Assembly: GCA_041164825.1 (NCBI GenBank)
Contig: JBEAOO010000203.1
Location: 1 to 16,146, forward strand
Direction of reading: 5' to 3'
From: JBEAOO01 sp041164825
Lineage (GTDB): Bacteria; Pseudomonadota; Gammaproteobacteria; Burkholderiales; Burkholderiaceae_C
Length of the DNA stretch: 16,146 nt
In this document: one piece after another, positions 14,671 to 16,146 of the stretch
Numbering within the stretch: the first letter of the stretch is position 1
How the letters are laid out: every line of letters begins with the position of its first letter
The notes under the pieces: model-generated
The model's database searches: none
Told to the model about the DNA's origin: nothing
The model's input: the letters and a program-made list of their open reading frames with translations, nothing else
Made by a program: the position numbers and the translations under genes

Positions 14671-16146
14671 ATGACCGCGAAGAAGAGCGCTCCCGCTGAG
14701 GCAGCTGACGACACCCTGATTGGCACGGCCAAGCCCGCCAAAGCCACCAAAGCCAAGCCCGCTGCCAAAGCCGCAGCCAAGGCCACCGTGGCCAAGGACA
14801 GCGACGAACCCAAAGCCAAGCGCGGCCGCAAGCCCAAAGAAGAGACCAAGGCCAAGAAGGCCGAGGCGGTGGACGAAGACTTCTCCGACATCGAAGCCGA
14901 GCTCGAAGGCGAGCCCGAGGCTGAAGGCGAAACCGAGGCCGAAACCACCGAGGTGGTTGAAGAGGTCGACGGCGAGGTCAAGCCCAAGGCCAAGCCGCTG
15001 CGCATGAAGGTCAGCCGCGCCAAAGAGCGCGCGCTGATGCGCGAATTCGGCCTGGATGAAACCGCGCTGACCGAAGAAGAAGTCGCCAAGCGCCGCCAAG
15101 AGCTGAAGACCCTGATCAAGATGGGCAAGACGCGTGGTGTCCTGACCCACCAGGAAATCAACGACCACTTGCCCGAGAAGCTGGTCGACGCCGAAATCCT
15201 CGAAGCCATCGTGTCGATGTTGAACGACATGGGCATCGCGGTCTACGAGCAGGCGCCTGACGCGGCCACGCTGCTGATCGCTGGTGGCGGCACCACCACG
15301 GCCACCGAAGAAGAAGCCGAAGAAGCGGCCGAAGCCGCGCTGTCGACGGTGGACTCCGAGTTCGGCCGCACCACCGACCCGGTCCGCATGTACATGCGCG
15401 AAATGGGCACGGTGGAGCTGCTGACTCGTGAAGGCGAAATCGAGATCGCCAAGCGCATCGAAGGTGGCCTGCAGGCCATGATGCTGGCCATCTCGGCCTC
15501 GCCCACCACCATTGCCGAAGTGCTGGTGTACGCCGACAAGATCGCCGCTGGCGAGATGACCATCTCTGAAGTGGTGGACGGCTTTGTGTCGGAAGGCGAA
15601 GCCGACGACTACGTGGCCGAAGAAGACGTGGACTTCTTTGACGAAGACGACGACGACGACGGCAACGGCGGCTCCAAGGCCCTCACCAAGAAGCTCGAAG
15701 AGCTGAAGAACCTGGCCATGGCCAAGTTCGCCAACCTGCGCATCAACTTTGACAAGATGCGCAAGGCGTTTGAGAAGGACGGCTACAAGTCGCCCTCTTA
15801 CGACAAGGCCCAGCACGCCATCAGCGCCGAGTTGATGACGATTCGCTTCACCGTGAAGACGATTGAAAAGCTGTGCGACTTGCTGCGCTCGCAGGTGGAT
15901 GACGTGCGCCGCTACGAGCGCGAGCTGCGCAAGATCGTGGTCGACAAGTGCGGCATGCCGCAGGAGTACTTCATCAAGAGCTTCCCGCCCAACGCGCTCA
16001 ACACCGAGTGGGCGGTCAAGGAAGTGGCATCGGGCAAGCCTTACAGCGTGATCCTGCAGCGCAACTTGCCGCCTCTGCAAGAGCTGCAAAAGAAACTGAT
16101 CGACCAGCAAGCCCGCGCCGTGGTGCCGCTCGAAGACTTGAAGGGC
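14671..16146 (+). CDS. rpoD: RNA polymerase sigma factor RpoD (sigma-70), partial (3' end beyond window)
   Basis: The principal sigma factor; 492 codons are present and the frame is open to the right edge. Residues 1 to about 110 are a low-complexity extension: Ala/Lys/Pro-rich first, with an AT-hook-like RGRKPK at 51-56, then a strongly acidic stretch (EAELEGEPEAEGETEAE). Region 1.1 follows (about 140-195: LKTLIKMGKTRGVLTHQEINDHLPE). Region 1.2 is near 230-265 (TDPVRMYMREMGTVELLTREGEIEIAKRIE). The long non-conserved region then has an acidic run (VDFFDEDDDDD) and ends with helices preceding conserved region 2, which lies beyond the window. GAGGA 5 nt upstream supports the ATG. The order dnaG-rpoD is classical; rpoD also has its own promoter at 14321. 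Confidence 0.97.
   Translation, partial: MTAKKSAPAEAADDTLIGTAKPAKATKAKPAAKAAAKATVAKDSDEPKAKRGRKPKEETKAKKAEAVDEDFSDIEAELEGEPEAEGETEAETTEVVEEVDGEVKPKAKPLRMKVSRAKERALMREFGLDETALTEEEVAKRRQELKTLIKMGKTRGVLTHQEINDHLPEKLVDAEILEAIVSMLNDMGIAVYEQAPDAATLLIAGGGTTTATEEEAEEAAEAALSTVDSEFGRTTDPVRMYMREMGTVELLTREGEIEIAKRIEGGLQAMMLAISASPTTIAEVLVYADKIAAGEMTISEVVDGFVSEGEADDYVAEEDVDFFDEDDDDDGNGGSKALTKKLEELKNLAMAKFANLRINFDKMRKAFEKDGYKSPSYDKAQHAISAELMTIRFTVKTIEKLCDLLRSQVDDVRRYERELRKIVVDKCGMPQEYFIKSFPPNALNTEWAVKEVASGKPYSVILQRNLPPLQELQKKLIDQQARAVVPLEDLKG

Noticed and set aside
15640..15665. GACGAC triplet repeats resembling a short tandem repeat in rpoD
   Set aside because: These encode the acidic DEDDDDD run common in the non-conserved region of RpoD, not an independent repeat element.
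14242..16110. 622-codon open frame on the minus strand opposite rpoD
   Set aside because: The repetitive Leu/Gly/Phe content mirrors the Glu/Lys/Ala-rich rpoD codons; no independent evidence.

Overview
The window is a GC-rich, gene-dense piece of ordinary bacterial chromosome. It most resembles a betaproteobacterium of the order Burkholderiales, probably family Comamonadaceae. The signs are the short FimV-like protein, the H-NS-family protein ending in a YRN-x-ATGETWSGRG block, the RpoD with a long Ala/Lys-rich N-terminus, and an ArgA of the fused kinase/GNAT type. The taxonomy is an inference from family resemblance; no rRNA is present.

Layout. The left arm is on the minus strand. Read in that direction it holds hrpA (ATP-dependent RNA helicase), tRNA-Pro(UGG), tRNA-Arg(UCU), a conserved-looking hypothetical protein of 245 aa, and a FimV-like membrane protein that runs off the left edge. 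From about 6.6 kb onward everything is on the plus strand: argA (N-acetylglutamate synthase), a YggX-type Fe(2+)-trafficking protein, an H-NS-family nucleoid protein closed by a strong rho-independent terminator, a membrane PAS-PAS-GGDEF-EAL cyclic-di-GMP enzyme, dnaG (primase) and rpoD (sigma-70, cut by the right edge). hrpA and argA are divergent, with their 5' ends close together or overlapping.

How the genes relate. dnaG-rpoD is the core of the classical macromolecular-synthesis operon, but rpsU is not directly upstream. A GGDEF-EAL gene takes that place, ending 40 bp before dnaG with no terminator between them, so readthrough from a signalling gene into primase is possible. rpoD has its own near-consensus promoter just after dnaG and a leader of about 315 nt with several inverted repeats. 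The remaining genes are housekeeping (arginine synthesis, RNA helicase, iron trafficking, two tRNAs) and show no shared pathway.

I found no insertion sequence, prophage, CRISPR array, toxin-antitoxin pair or defence island, and no clear new multi-gene system. The most interesting material is non-coding: the rpoD promoter and leader, the 343-bp region before the H-NS gene with a 10-bp palindrome at its promoter, and the hairpins between the two tRNAs. Several very long antisense open frames (up to 1038 codons) are shadows caused by GC-rich codon use.
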